From contig CALEPD010000167.1 of assembly GCA_937910265.1 (NCBI GenBank), forward strand, positions 1 to 14,050: a stretch of DNA of 14,050 nt, in the 5' to 3' direction. Under the pieces are notes generated by a model. The model saw only the letters and a list, made by a program, of their open reading frames with translations. It made no database searches and had not been told where the DNA came from. This document shows, in pieces, positions 5,835 through 13,776 of the stretch (positions are counted from its first letter, which is position 1; every line of letters begins with the position of its first letter). The translations under genes and the position numbers were made by a program. The DNA comes from an uncultured Bacteroidales bacterium. Its GTDB lineage: Bacteria; Bacteroidota; Bacteroidia; Bacteroidales; P3.

Positions 5835-6585
5835 CTTGTATGATTTTGGTGAACAGATTGTATAATTGAAGTAAGGCGTTGTTGTCCTCTAACAGTTTGC
5901 GATGTTGTTGCATGGTGGATAGGTCGTTGCGGATGGCTGGACCCGTTTGTTGTGATGCTATGTCTTCACAAGAGGCATTGTGTGCCGTTTGCTGTATAAT
6001 CGAATGGAATAGGGAGAAATCGATGTTTTGTTCATTGGCAACTTTTTGAGCTGCAGCATTGAGCGCATTGCCAAAATTGTTGACCATGACGGCTATCAGG
6101 TGAGCCCATTGACGTTGTTGGCTATTTATTGTGTAAAGACATGATGAAATGGACCCGAATAGCTGTTGAAGTTTTGTATGGCTGCTAAGGTTGTTCGATT
6201 CGATGCAAAATGGAATATTTGTGAGTTGTGTTTTCTTTGTTTTGACAAATGACTGAGGCGACCAAACGACGCCGATGTTTGCGCTGGTTTTGTCAAGTAT
6301 GTGCATGGGAGTACATCCTGAAGTATGAACAACTATTTGCTGGGTAAGTCGTATCTTTCCAGACACTTCCTTTAGCGCGTCATCACTCACGGCAATAAGG
6401 TATAGTTCGGCATCCGATGTGAGGTCTCCAAAATTGTCAATGGCTTCAGCTTTGAAAAGGTCAGCCAACTCATGTGCATGTACAATGTCTCGTGACCATA
6501 CCTGTACAATATTGTTTCCGGTGTTGCTTAATGCTTTAGCCCATATAGTGGCCACATTTCCTGAGCCGATTACACAAATATCCAT
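5821..6585 (-). CDS. Rossmann-like and DUF2520 domain protein
   Basis: 254 residues. The N-terminal half is an NAD(P)-binding Rossmann fold that begins VIGSGNVA (residues 5-12, glycine-rich loop). It contains the strand segments ELYLIAVSDDAL and QIVVHTSGCTP, typical of the F420-dependent NADP-oxidoreductase-like superfamily. The C-terminal half (about 125-250) is helical and matches DUF2520, with the recognisable stretch HLIAVMVNNFGNALN and a late GPAIRNDLSTMQQHRKLL motif. Members resemble 2-hydroxyacid/6-phosphogluconate-type dehydrogenases; the substrate is not established. It is the first gene of an operon with tatD, whose start lies inside its last codons. I found no convincing promoter in the 6586-6730 gap. 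Confidence 0.9.
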   Translation of the reverse strand: MDICVIGSGNVATIWAKALSNTGNNIVQVWSRDIVHAHELADLFKAEAIDNFGDLTSDAELYLIAVSDDALKEVSGKIRLTQQIVVHTSGCTPMHILDKTSANIGVVWSPQSFVKTKKTQLTNIPFCIESNNLSSHTKLQQLFGSISSCLYTINSQQRQWAHLIAVMVNNFGNALNAAAQKVANEQNIDFSLFHSIIQQTAHNASCEDIASQQTGPAIRNDLSTMQQHRKLLEDNNALLQLYNLFTKIIQDGTH

Positions 6586-6735
6586 GTATCTTTATTTGGT
6601 GAAAAGATGAAAATAGAAGGTGACTTGAAAATGTTATGATGGCAGACGTTAAAATGTGACAAAAAGATGCCGGTCTTGAATTTCTGGAGTCTATATTAAG
6701 GTGCTTTGGATGGAAATTATATACATATTGAGATG

Positions 6736-6779
6736 AAAAAAGGCGACATGGCTACGTTTTATGTAGGATGTCCCCTTTT
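6736..6779 (-). terminator. intrinsic terminator of the DUF2795 gene
   Basis: Outer arms AAAAGG (6738-6743) and CCTTTT (6774-6779) pair. After one C/C mismatch GACAT (6745-6749) pairs with ATGTC (6768-6772), and CTAC (6752-6755) pairs with GTAG (6763-6766). On the minus strand the hairpin ends in a run of six T. It lies about 40 bases past the stop at 6817. Confidence 0.8.
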
Positions 6780-6816
6780 GTTTATAATTTGTTACAATAG
6801 TCAGAAAAAGAGTTTA

Positions 6817-7038
6817 TCAATACTCATCTTCCTGAAAAAAGAAGTCCTCCTTGGTAGGATAGTCGGGCCATAAATCTTCGATACTTTCATAGACATCTCC
6901 CTCATCTTCAATCTCTCGGAGATTCTCTATTACTTCCATAGGAGCTCCAGTACGTTGTGCATAGTCTATGAGCTCTTCCTTATTAGCTGGCCAAGGTGCA
7001 TCTTCTAATTTTGATGCCAATTCAAGTGTCCAATACAT
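6817..7038 (-). CDS. DUF2795 domain protein, 73 aa
   Basis: A small acidic cytoplasmic protein of 73 residues with no signal peptide. The sequence runs MYWTLELASKLEDAPWPANKEELIDYA (1-27), then a helix with GAPMEVIENLREIEDEG and an acidic, aromatic tail (DLWPDYPTKEDFFFQEDEY). The 'DAPWPA..ELIDYA...G' pattern is characteristic of DUF2795, a family of unknown function common in Bacteroidota. An unusually good Shine-Dalgarno site (AAGGAGG, complement of 7046-7052) lies 7 bases before the ATG. It has its own promoter and terminator, so it is an independent short transcript although it follows the cobalamin adenosyltransferase gene closely. Confidence 0.9.
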   Translation of the reverse strand: MYWTLELASKLEDAPWPANKEELIDYAQRTGAPMEVIENLREIEDEGDVYESIEDLWPDYPTKEDFFFQEDEY

Positions 7039-7045
7039 AATTAAG

Positions 7046-7052
7046 CCTCCTT
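7046..7052 (-). promoter_or_regulatory. strong Shine-Dalgarno site of the DUF2795 gene
   Basis: AAGGAGG on the minus strand, 7 bases from the ATG at 7038. Canonical Shine-Dalgarno sites are uncommon in this phylum, so this suggests high or specially controlled translation. Confidence 0.75.
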
Positions 7053-7061
7053 ATTTTTTTG

Positions 7062-7091
7062 CAAAAGTACGCTATTATTTTTATAAAACAA
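7062..7091 (-). promoter_or_regulatory. promoter of the DUF2795 gene
   Basis: On the minus strand TTG (7091-7089), a 19-base spacer, then TACTTTTG (7069-7062), a full match to the TAnnTTTG -7 box. The -33 element lies inside the palindrome CAATATATTG (7089-7098), which directly abuts the stop codon of the upstream gene (7099-7101). Confidence 0.8.
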
Positions 7092-7098
7092 TATATTG

Positions 7099-7626
7099 CT
7101 AAAATAAATTTTCAACATTCTGTTCATAAAGGGTTAAACGCCTAGAAAGTACAAACAAATAATCGGAAAGACGATTGATATATTGTAGTATGAGTGAGTC
7201 CACCGGTTCTTGTATCGATAGTTCCACTATCCGACGCTCTGCCCGTCGGCATACACAACGCGCAACATGACATTGAGCCCCTGCCATGCAACCGCCGGCG
7301 ATAACAAAAGTGTTTATTTTGGGCAGTTGTTCTTGAATTCGGTCTATTTCGCTTTCAAGAGATTTGATGCTCGTGTCCTGTATTTGCGGCAGTTGTGTGT
7401 AAAGTGCCTTGTCTTCGGTTGCAAGCAGCGTTTGGATGACGAACAGCTCCCGTTGTATCTGTTTGAGCGTTTCATAGTGCTCTTTGGCAAGTTCTGCCAC
7501 AACAGCTATTTGTGAATTAAGTTCGTCAACTGTCCCGTATGCCTCAACGCGGATATGACATTTCGATACCCTGGTTCCGCCAACTAACGAGGTGGAACCA
7601 GCATCACCGGTTTTTGTGTAAATCAT
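7099..7626 (-). CDS. PduO-type ATP:cob(I)alamin adenosyltransferase
   Basis: 175 residues, the usual length for the PF01923 family. In the cytoplasm the enzyme moves the adenosyl group of ATP onto reduced corrinoid to make adenosylcobalamin, the cofactor of methylmalonyl-CoA mutase and diol or glycerol dehydratases. The ATP-binding N-terminus reads IYTKTGDAGSTSLVGGTRV (2-20). The second signature is RVEAYGTVDELNS (26-38). The active-site helix has RCVCRRAERR (123-132), and NRLSDYLFVLSR (151-162) closes the fold. All hallmarks are present. It starts 4 bases after the nfu-type gene stops, as the last gene of a five-gene operon. There is no room for a cobalamin riboswitch in front of it, so direct B12 feedback is not visible here. 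Confidence 0.95.
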   Translation of the reverse strand: MIYTKTGDAGSTSLVGGTRVSKCHIRVEAYGTVDELNSQIAVVAELAKEHYETLKQIQRELFVIQTLLATEDKALYTQLPQIQDTSIKSLESEIDRIQEQLPKINTFVIAGGCMAGAQCHVARCVCRRAERRIVELSIQEPVDSLILQYINRLSDYLFVLSRRLTLYEQNVENLF

Positions 7627-7630
7627 CGCT

Positions 7631-7876
7631 TTATACCCGTTCCACTGATTTAATTTCAGGTATGGCTTCCTTCAGCGCCACTTCGATGCCTTGTTTGAGT
7701 GTCAACATGGCATGGGGGCAACTTCCACAATGACCTTTCAGATGCACCATAACTACTCCTTCGTTGGTCATGTCAACATATTCAACATCACCGCCATCTT
7801 GTTGCAGATATGGACGTATTTGTTCTAATGCGTTTTTGACTTTAGGTTCAAGTGCCTGTTTTTCTTGTTCTGTCAT
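7631..7876 (-). CDS. NifU C-terminal (Nfu) domain Fe-S cluster carrier
   Basis: 81 residues, a stand-alone Nfu domain without the degenerate A-type domain of NfuA. These proteins carry Fe-S clusters, usually 4Fe-4S bridged by a CxxC of two subunits, to target enzymes. The sequence shows RPYLQQDGGDVEYV (21-34), the typical start of the domain, and GHCGSCPHAMLTLKQGIE (48-65) with the cluster-binding Cys50 and Cys53. Its ATG overlaps the TGA of the Mrp gene (ATGA, 7876-7873), so the two are translationally coupled. This fits cluster transfer between the Mrp ATPase and the Nfu carrier. The next gene starts 4 bases after its stop. Confidence 0.95.
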   Translation of the reverse strand: MTEQEKQALEPKVKNALEQIRPYLQQDGGDVEYVDMTNEGVVMVHLKGHCGSCPHAMLTLKQGIEVALKEAIPEIKSVERV

Positions 7877-8949
7877 TTTTTCTTATTGTTAAGTTTACAA
7901 ATTTCTTTGATTGTTTCCTCTGCCATTTTCATGAAGGCAATACTTTCAGGGGTAGAGTTCTCGCTCCACAGAGAGGCGGGTTTTCCACTGTCTCCACCCT
8001 CTGCTATGCTTTGAACCAGAGGTATTTCACCCAACAATGGTATGTTCATCTCGTCGGCAAGTTTTTTACAACCGCCTTGGCCGAAAATGTAGTATTTGTT
8101 GTTGGGAAGTTCGGCTGGAGTGAAGTATGCCATATTTTCAACAAATCCCAAAACGGGAATGTTGATGTCGGGGTTGCGGAACATTTCCACACCGCGCACA
8201 ACATCGGCAAGCGCAACTTGTTGTGGTGTGCTTACGATAATGGCTCCGGTTACTGGGAGTATTTGTGCAATGGTAAGTTGGATGTCACCGGTTCCCGGAG
8301 GCATGTCCACAACGAGATAGTCTATTTCGTCCCACCAGGTTTCGCTAAGCATCTGTTTTAATGCACCACTTGCCATAGGACCGCGCCATACGATGGCTTT
8401 GTCGGGGTCGACAAGGAAGCCTACGGACATGAGTTTGATATTGTATTTTTCGATGGGAAGCATGTATGTTTTTCCGTCATGTTCTTCTCCATAAATGTCT
8501 TGGCGGCTGATGTTGAACATCATCGGTATCGAGGGTCCATATATGTCAGCGTCAATCAATCCGACTTTGGCTCCGGTTTTGGCCAAGGATACAGCCAAGT
8601 TTACCGCTACAGTGCTTTTGCCAACGCCACCTTTTCCTGAGGCAACCAGGATGGTGTTTTTTATGGTGGGGAATAATTCGTTTGGGGAAGGCGTTTCGAC
8701 TTTACGTGAAGTGAGATTGATCTTTACCTCAGCATTGCGGTCGACATATTCATGAATGGCGTTGACACAGTCATCGCTCATTTTCTGTTTCATAGGGCAT
8801 GCCGGAGTGGTCAATACTAAATCAAAGCTGACTTTCAGACCGTCGATGGATATGTTTTCAATCATCCCCAAATGTATCAGACTTTGTCCGAGATCGGGAT
8901 CGTTTACATGGCTCAACGCCATCTCGATTTGAGTTGTTGTAATATTCAT
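7873..8949 (-). CDS. mrp: Mrp/NBP35/ApbC family Fe-S carrier ATPase (CxxC-less)
   Basis: 358 residues from ATG 8949. An N-terminal DUF59/MIP18-type domain (about 1-95) holds VNDPDLGQSLIHLGMI and TPACPMK. A deviant P-loop ATPase follows, with SGKGGVGKST at 104-113, DADIYGPSIP, VVDMPPGTGD and VSTPQQVALAD, all typical of Mrp. These homodimers bind and hand over Fe-S clusters in an ATP-dependent way. Characterised Mrp/ApbC proteins have a CxxC after ENMSYF; here the segment is VENMAYFTPAELPNNK (270-285) and has no CxxC. I recall this form from other Bacteroidales Mrp proteins, without being able to check. An in-frame ATG at 8985 would add 12 residues but overlap the preceding gene by 35 bases. 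ATG 8949 leaves a one-base gap and fits the family N-terminus. It is coupled to the Nfu gene. Confidence 0.93.
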   Translation of the reverse strand: MNITTTQIEMALSHVNDPDLGQSLIHLGMIENISIDGLKVSFDLVLTTPACPMKQKMSDDCVNAIHEYVDRNAEVKINLTSRKVETPSPNELFPTIKNTILVASGKGGVGKSTVAVNLAVSLAKTGAKVGLIDADIYGPSIPMMFNISRQDIYGEEHDGKTYMLPIEKYNIKLMSVGFLVDPDKAIVWRGPMASGALKQMLSETWWDEIDYLVVDMPPGTGDIQLTIAQILPVTGAIIVSTPQQVALADVVRGVEMFRNPDINIPVLGFVENMAYFTPAELPNNKYYIFGQGGCKKLADEMNIPLLGEIPLVQSIAEGGDSGKPASLWSENSTPESIAFMKMAEETIKEICKLNNKKK

Positions 8950-8950
8950 T

Positions 8951-10078
8951 TTAGAATCCAAATATTTCTTTAAGTTTGTTTTCAAGTTCTTTTCCGCGAA
9001 GGTTTTGGCCTATAATACGGCCTTCTTGGTCGATAAGCAATGTGAACGGTATCGCAGATACTCCGTAGCGTTTACCTGGTGTGGAAGTCCATCCTTTAAG
9101 TTCGCTGACATGGTTTGGCCAGATGAGCCCGTCTTTGGCTATGGCTGCCAACCATTGTTCTTTGTTTTTGTCTAAGGATATGCTGAAAATGTCAAAACCT
9201 TTTTCATTGTATTTTTTATACAGACGTACAACATTTGGGTTTTCGGCACGGCAGGGTCCACACCAGGAGGCCCAAAAATCAATGAGTACAACTTTTCCGC
9301 GCAAATCACTCAGTTTGCATATTTTCCCGTCAGGATTGCTTAATGAGATTTCTGGCGCTATGGCTCCAATGCCCACATGATTCGAAACTCGTTCGTTGAT
9401 GTTTGTGACAAAAAAGTTGTTGGGGTATTCTTTGATTAAACAGTTCCTGATAGTTTCGTATAGTTTAACGTGGTTGGAGAAATCGTTGTCGAAATAAGTG
9501 ACTAAAAAGGCACTGATGAGGGCATCTGTGTTTTGTTCCAAGAGTTGCTTTATCTGCTGATTCTGCTCAATTTGTAGTTGCTGGAATCTGTTGGTGAGTT
9601 CTTTTTTGCGTTCGGCCGATGTGGCTGGTTGCATATACTCGTTGTCAATCGATATCAGTTCTGCGAGTGGCTTATGGAGTATATTGTTGAACGATTTGTA
9701 CACAGCAAGGTTTTTCGAGCCCTTTGTTGAGGTTATGGAAAGATATTTGAGTTCGGAATGGTACTCCATATCAATTTCAACTTTCTCGTTGGGAAGGATC
9801 ATTGCATGGATTACGGGCGACTCATCGATACCGAGTAGTGTTATGAAGAATAAGGTGGGTTCGGGACATTCAACAGACAGTGAATATTGTCCGTTGTTTT
9901 TGATTTTAATAGTATCAACTATTGATGTGCTGTTGAGTGTTGATAATTTGTGAACAATGAGGTTTGATGTGTTTTCCAATCCAGTAATGCGTCCGTGTAT
10001 GTTAGACTTCTGTGCATTGGCAGTAAAATACAATATCGATATCAGTAATATTGAAACTAATGGCTTGAATATCTTCAT
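8951..10078 (-). CDS. DUF4369 / TlpA-like thioredoxin-fold lipoprotein-type envelope protein
   Basis: 375 residues. The first 22 residues are a Sec signal peptide (MKIFKP, hydrophobic LVSILLISILYFT, cleavage near ANA/Q), with no lipobox, so the protein is probably periplasmic. Residues about 25-120 form a beta-rich DUF4369-type domain (IHGRITGLENTSNLIVHK). A helical, Gln-rich linker (150-235) follows. The C-terminal part (about 238-375) is a TlpA/ResA-like thioredoxin domain with GKVVLIDFWASWCGPCR, active-site Cys273 and Cys276, and the cis-proline segment SAIPFTLLID. In this architecture the protein is expected to act as a disulfide reductase or isomerase on envelope proteins; the partner is unknown. 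It begins 3 bases after the S41 protease stop and ends one base before mrp. Confidence 0.93.
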   Translation of the reverse strand: MKIFKPLVSILLISILYFTANAQKSNIHGRITGLENTSNLIVHKLSTLNSTSIVDTIKIKNNGQYSLSVECPEPTLFFITLLGIDESPVIHAMILPNEKVEIDMEYHSELKYLSITSTKGSKNLAVYKSFNNILHKPLAELISIDNEYMQPATSAERKKELTNRFQQLQIEQNQQIKQLLEQNTDALISAFLVTYFDNDFSNHVKLYETIRNCLIKEYPNNFFVTNINERVSNHVGIGAIAPEISLSNPDGKICKLSDLRGKVVLIDFWASWCGPCRAENPNVVRLYKKYNEKGFDIFSISLDKNKEQWLAAIAKDGLIWPNHVSELKGWTSTPGKRYGVSAIPFTLLIDQEGRIIGQNLRGKELENKLKEIFGF

Positions 10079-10081
10079 GGG

Positions 10082-11686
10082 TTATTGGTTTATTATTTTC
10101 AGTGTGCGTTGCAAGTCGTCGTCGGATTGGATGTAGATGCGGTAGAATGTGGAAGTTCCGTACAAGGCGTCTGCTATGCGGGCTTTTAATATGTTGCGGA
10201 TAAGGGCATCGTATTTTTTAATAGAGGCTTCATTCCGTGCTATATTGTTTTTCTCGCCTTCTATGTATATTTCTTCAATCATTTTATCGGTGACGACGAA
10301 ATGGTTAACAAAGTCGTTGCCATTCGGGTATTCTTCTGTTGTTTGCTGTCCGTTACGTGTTATAAATGAAAACGCATAATCATTAATAATATTATTATTG
10401 GACAACTTGTTGAAATAAATTAGCAATGAGTCTTTAATGTAGGGCAGGGGAGTGTCGGGGTATATCCCGCCTCCACCGTATACAGTGCGTCCATTGGTTG
10501 TGTAGTATGGTGTACTGTCTGTAATGTGCACCATTGCTGAGTCGGAAAGCGCTTCGTTGAGAATTTGGTCGATGTAGTCTCCATAGTATTCGGTGACACC
10601 GTAGTCGTATGACCGTTGGATGCATCTTCCAGAGGGAGTGTAGTAGCGGGATGTGGTGAGCAATATGGCAGAGTTGCCTGGGAGAGGAAATTGTTGCTGT
10701 ACCAATCCTTTTCCAAAACTGCGACGGCCCAGTATCAGTGCGCGGTCATTATCCTGAAGTGCACCGGCTATTACTTCGCTTGCACTGGCAGAATTCTCAT
10801 CTATTAAAACCGATAGGTCTCCGCTTTCGTATAGGCCTCCTTGGCTTGCTTTCTGTATTGTCCGTTTCGAGTGGGCTCCTTCTGTGTATACTATTGTATT
10901 GCCTTTGGGAAGGAATTCGTCGGCTATATTGATTGCCGCATCCAACAGTCCTCCACCGTTGCCGCGCAAGTCTAATATCAGGTGGTCCATCTCTTGTAAC
11001 AGCAGCTTATTCATGGCAATGACAAATTCAAGGTGTGTGGTGTTGACAAAGCGGTCGATACGGATATATCCGATTCTGTCGTCAATCATGCCATAATATG
11101 GCAAACTTGGTGTGGCTATTGCATCGCGAACAGGGAAGAAGTGTAGTGTGTCGGTTTCTCCGTAACGTACAACTCCCAAATCCACAGGGGTGTTCTTGGG
11201 TCCACGTATGAGTTTTATGATCTCTGTGGTGGATAATCCTACGGTGTTGGAGGAGTCGACACTTACAATGCGGTCGCCAACTTGCAGCCCGGTGGCCTTT
11301 GCCGGACTGTCGGGCATGAATCCCATGATACAGATGGTGTCTTTATGAATATTCAACGTGATTCCTATTCCATCGAAATATCCTTGCAAATCCTCCGATT
11401 GCGCTTTGAGTTCGCTGGCGGAAAGATAATGACTATGAGGGTCAAGGGAGTATAGAAAGGTGTTTATTATATTATTGGTCAAAGAATCGAACACAACCTC
11501 GTCAACATAATTGTTTTCAATCAGATGGACGATTCGCTCTATTTTGTCCTTGAAGATTGCGTTTTGCCCACTGTGCGTTTTGCCCATTATTTGGTCAAGT
11601 TGAGTCCTGAATGCGGCTCCCAATGCGAATGCTGCTATCATGGACAGAATGATGGCTATGGATAATGTGTTGCGGTTATTGTTCAT
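10082..11686 (-). CDS. S41 family C-terminal processing peptidase
   Basis: 534 residues. A single N-terminal membrane segment (about 9-27) serves as signal anchor and leaves the rest in the periplasm. The order is a helical N-terminal region (40-95), a PDZ domain (about 100-190, with GYFDGIGI and VGDRIVSVD), then the S41 protease core. Catalytic residues are Ser301 in NSASASEV and Lys326 in RRSFGKGLVQQ, with the 25-residue spacing of E. coli Prc/CtpA. The supporting motif LILDLRGNGGGLLDAA (236-251) is also present. CtpA-type proteases cut proteins from the C-terminus after PDZ recognition and remodel envelope or peptidoglycan-linked proteins. The C-terminal 170 residues are typical of the longer Bacteroidota form. 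It is the first gene of a five-gene operon; I see no clear promoter in 11687-11813. Confidence 0.95.
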   Translation of the reverse strand: MNNNRNTLSIAIILSMIAAFALGAAFRTQLDQIMGKTHSGQNAIFKDKIERIVHLIENNYVDEVVFDSLTNNIINTFLYSLDPHSHYLSASELKAQSEDLQGYFDGIGITLNIHKDTICIMGFMPDSPAKATGLQVGDRIVSVDSSNTVGLSTTEIIKLIRGPKNTPVDLGVVRYGETDTLHFFPVRDAIATPSLPYYGMIDDRIGYIRIDRFVNTTHLEFVIAMNKLLLQEMDHLILDLRGNGGGLLDAAINIADEFLPKGNTIVYTEGAHSKRTIQKASQGGLYESGDLSVLIDENSASASEVIAGALQDNDRALILGRRSFGKGLVQQQFPLPGNSAILLTTSRYYTPSGRCIQRSYDYGVTEYYGDYIDQILNEALSDSAMVHITDSTPYYTTNGRTVYGGGGIYPDTPLPYIKDSLLIYFNKLSNNNIINDYAFSFITRNGQQTTEEYPNGNDFVNHFVVTDKMIEEIYIEGEKNNIARNEASIKKYDALIRNILKARIADALYGTSTFYRIYIQSDDDLQRTLKIINQ

Positions 11687-11813
11687 TGATTAGGTTGATG
11701 CAGATTTGTTTGCTCATTCGCTTATGAAACGTTTGGATTGAGTTATTCGTATGTGTGATTCCGAAAAATGAATGCTGAGTGGGTGTTTGGGCAGTTGCTG
11801 ATTTTAGTGTACA

Positions 11814-11847
11814 ACAAAGGGTGCAACTATACAATCGCACCCTTTGT
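11814..11847 (-). terminator. stem-loop after glmS, probable terminator
   Basis: Perfect 11-bp stem ACAAAGGGTGC (11814-11824) / GCACCCTTTGT (11837-11847), loop of 12, starting 12 bases after the glmS stop. It lacks a T-run on either strand, so it may stabilise the 3' end or terminate inefficiently. The 173-base gap 11687-11859 holds no gene. Confidence 0.55.
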
Positions 11848-11859
11848 CGATAGGTATTG

Positions 11860-13719
11860 CTATTCTACAGTTACACTTTTTGCCAAGTTGCGAGGTTGGT
11901 CTACATCGCGGCCTTTGGCTATTGCTACGTAATAGCTGAGAAGTTGCAGCGGTATGACCGAGAGCATTGGTACAAAGCAGTCTCGTGTGTCGGGTATGGT
12001 GAAATAGTAGTCACTCATTTCTTTTACCACGGTATCTCCTTCAGTGACAATTGATATGATTTTTCCTTTGCGTGATTTCACTTCTTGGATATTGCTTACA
12101 ACCTTTTCATACATACCTTTTTTAGGCGCGATAACAACCACCGGCATTTCCTCGTCGATAAGGGCGATGGGGCCGTGCTTCATTTCGGCAGCCGGATATC
12201 CTTCTGCGTGAATATAGCTGATTTCCTTTAATTTCAGGGCTCCCTCAAGTGCTACTGGATAGTTGTATCCACGTCCAAGGTATATGAAGTTTTTGCAGTA
12301 GGTAAAGGTCTTGGCAAATTTCTCTATCTGTTTGTTGTTTTCCAGAGTCCACTCCATTTTGTCAGGTATCTGGCATAATTCGTCAACAAGCATTTTGAAC
12401 ATATCGTCGCTCAAGGTTTGTTTTTCCTTGGCAATGGCAAGTCCTAACAAACACAAGGTGATGACTTGTCCGGTAAATGCCTTGGTTGATGCCACTCCGA
12501 TTTCCGGACCGACATGCAGATACGTACCGGAGTCAGTGGCACGGGCGATACTGGAACCTATCACATTGCAGATGCCGTAAAGGAATGCGCCTTTGCTTTT
12601 GGCAAGTTGAAGTGCGGCCAATGTGTCAGCCGTTTCTCCCGATTGAGATACTGCTATAACCACATCGTCAGGGTATATTACAGGGTTCCTGTAGCGGAAT
12701 TCGGATGCATATTCAACTTCGACGGGAATTTGACAGGCTTCTTCGATAAAATATTTTCCGATCAGGGCAGAGTGCCATGACGTTCCGCATGCACATATTA
12801 TGATTCGGCGGGCATTGAGGAACTTCTCCTTATGATCGAATATACCGCTGAGGATAACATCGCTCTTGGTTCTGTTTAGTCTTCCACGGATGCATGTGCG
12901 TAGGGCATTGGGTTGTTCCCATATTTCCTTGAGCATAAAATGCGGGTATCCTCCTTTTTCCAACTCATTCAAATTCATTTGCAACGTGGTCAATTGAGGG
13001 GTCTGCTCTACATTGGAAAGATTGGTGATGTGTAGTTTTCCGCTACGATTCATGATGGCAATCTCTTCATCTTGAAGGTATATCACCTGGTTGGTATATT
13101 CGATGATGGGGGTGGCATCTGAGCCAATGAAAAACTCTGCGCGGCCGTTGTCGCGTTGGCCTACACCGATGATTAGCGGACTGCCTTTGCGCGAACAGAT
13201 TATTTGGTCAGGGTTGTTTTTGTCGAGAACGGCAATGGCATATGCTCCGATGACATTCTTCAGTGCTAATTGTACAGCTGTGTATAAATCACATTTATGT
13301 GAGTTTTGCATGTACTCAATCAGTTGCACCAGCACCTCGGTATCAGTTTCGCTTGAGAAACTCATGCCGTTGAGTTCCATCTCTGTGCGCAAAGCCTTGT
13401 AGTTTTCAATAATGCCATTGTGCACAATGGCCAGATTTCGACTTTCGGAGTGATGGGGGTGGGCGTTTACCTCGTTCGGAAGTCCATGTGTCGCCCAACG
13501 AGTGTGGGCAATCCCAACGGTTCCACTAGTGTCTTTTTCGGCACAAAGTTGCTCCAGAGCAGACACTTTTCCAGGGGCTTTGTAAATAGAAAGAGCACCT
13601 TTTGTATTGATGATGGCAACACCGGCACTATCGTATCCACGGTATTCCAGACGGTGCAAACCTTTTATTAAGATTGGAAAACTTTCTTGTTCTCCGATGT
13701 ATCCGACAATTCCGCACAT
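11860..13719 (-). CDS. glmS: glutamine-fructose-6-phosphate aminotransferase (isomerizing)
   Basis: 619 residues, full length. In the cytoplasm it makes glucosamine-6-phosphate from fructose-6-phosphate and glutamine, the entry step for peptidoglycan and LPS amino sugars. The N-terminal class II glutaminase (1-235) starts MCGIVGYIG, with Cys2 as nucleophile after Met removal, and contains HTRWATHG and HNGIIENY. Two SIS isomerase domains follow: the first (about 300-435) has CGTSWHSAL and SQSGETADT, the second (about 465-605) has GRGYNYPVALEGALKLKE. Isomerase catalytic residues Glu499, His515 and Lys614 line up with E. coli Glu488, His504 and Lys603. The C-terminus ends in DVDQPRNLAKSVTVE, as expected. 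The leader is very short, with no glmS ribozyme. A good promoter lies just upstream and a stem-loop downstream, so it appears monocistronic. Confidence 0.98.
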   Translation of the reverse strand: MCGIVGYIGEQESFPILIKGLHRLEYRGYDSAGVAIINTKGALSIYKAPGKVSALEQLCAEKDTSGTVGIAHTRWATHGLPNEVNAHPHHSESRNLAIVHNGIIENYKALRTEMELNGMSFSSETDTEVLVQLIEYMQNSHKCDLYTAVQLALKNVIGAYAIAVLDKNNPDQIICSRKGSPLIIGVGQRDNGRAEFFIGSDATPIIEYTNQVIYLQDEEIAIMNRSGKLHITNLSNVEQTPQLTTLQMNLNELEKGGYPHFMLKEIWEQPNALRTCIRGRLNRTKSDVILSGIFDHKEKFLNARRIIICACGTSWHSALIGKYFIEEACQIPVEVEYASEFRYRNPVIYPDDVVIAVSQSGETADTLAALQLAKSKGAFLYGICNVIGSSIARATDSGTYLHVGPEIGVASTKAFTGQVITLCLLGLAIAKEKQTLSDDMFKMLVDELCQIPDKMEWTLENNKQIEKFAKTFTYCKNFIYLGRGYNYPVALEGALKLKEISYIHAEGYPAAEMKHGPIALIDEEMPVVVIAPKKGMYEKVVSNIQEVKSRKGKIISIVTEGDTVVKEMSDYYFTIPDTRDCFVPMLSVIPLQLLSYYVAIAKGRDVDQPRNLAKSVTVE

Positions 13720-13745
13720 AATTATTACTTTTTGGTTTGAATTTA

Positions 13746-13776
13746 CAAAAGTACGATTTTTTTTTCAATTGACCAA
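13746..13776 (-). promoter_or_regulatory. glmS promoter (Bacteroidota type)
   Basis: On the minus strand TTG (13776-13774), a 20-base spacer, then TACTTTTG (13753-13746), a full match to the TAnnTTTG -7 box, 26 bases before the ATG at 13719. Confidence 0.75.

Noticed and set aside
7627..7640. Cobalamin riboswitch in front of the adenosyltransferase gene
   Set aside because: Only 4 bases separate it from the preceding coding region, and no B12-box-like sequence is seen upstream of the operon.
8950..8985. Longer Mrp start at 8985
   Set aside because: It would overlap the thioredoxin-like gene by 35 bases and add 12 residues not typical of the family; ATG 8949 fits the domain start and the operon spacing.
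13720..13760. glmS ribozyme or other leader riboswitch
   Set aside because: The promoter leaves only about 20 bases of leader, far too short, and the ribozyme is known mainly from Gram-positive bacteria.
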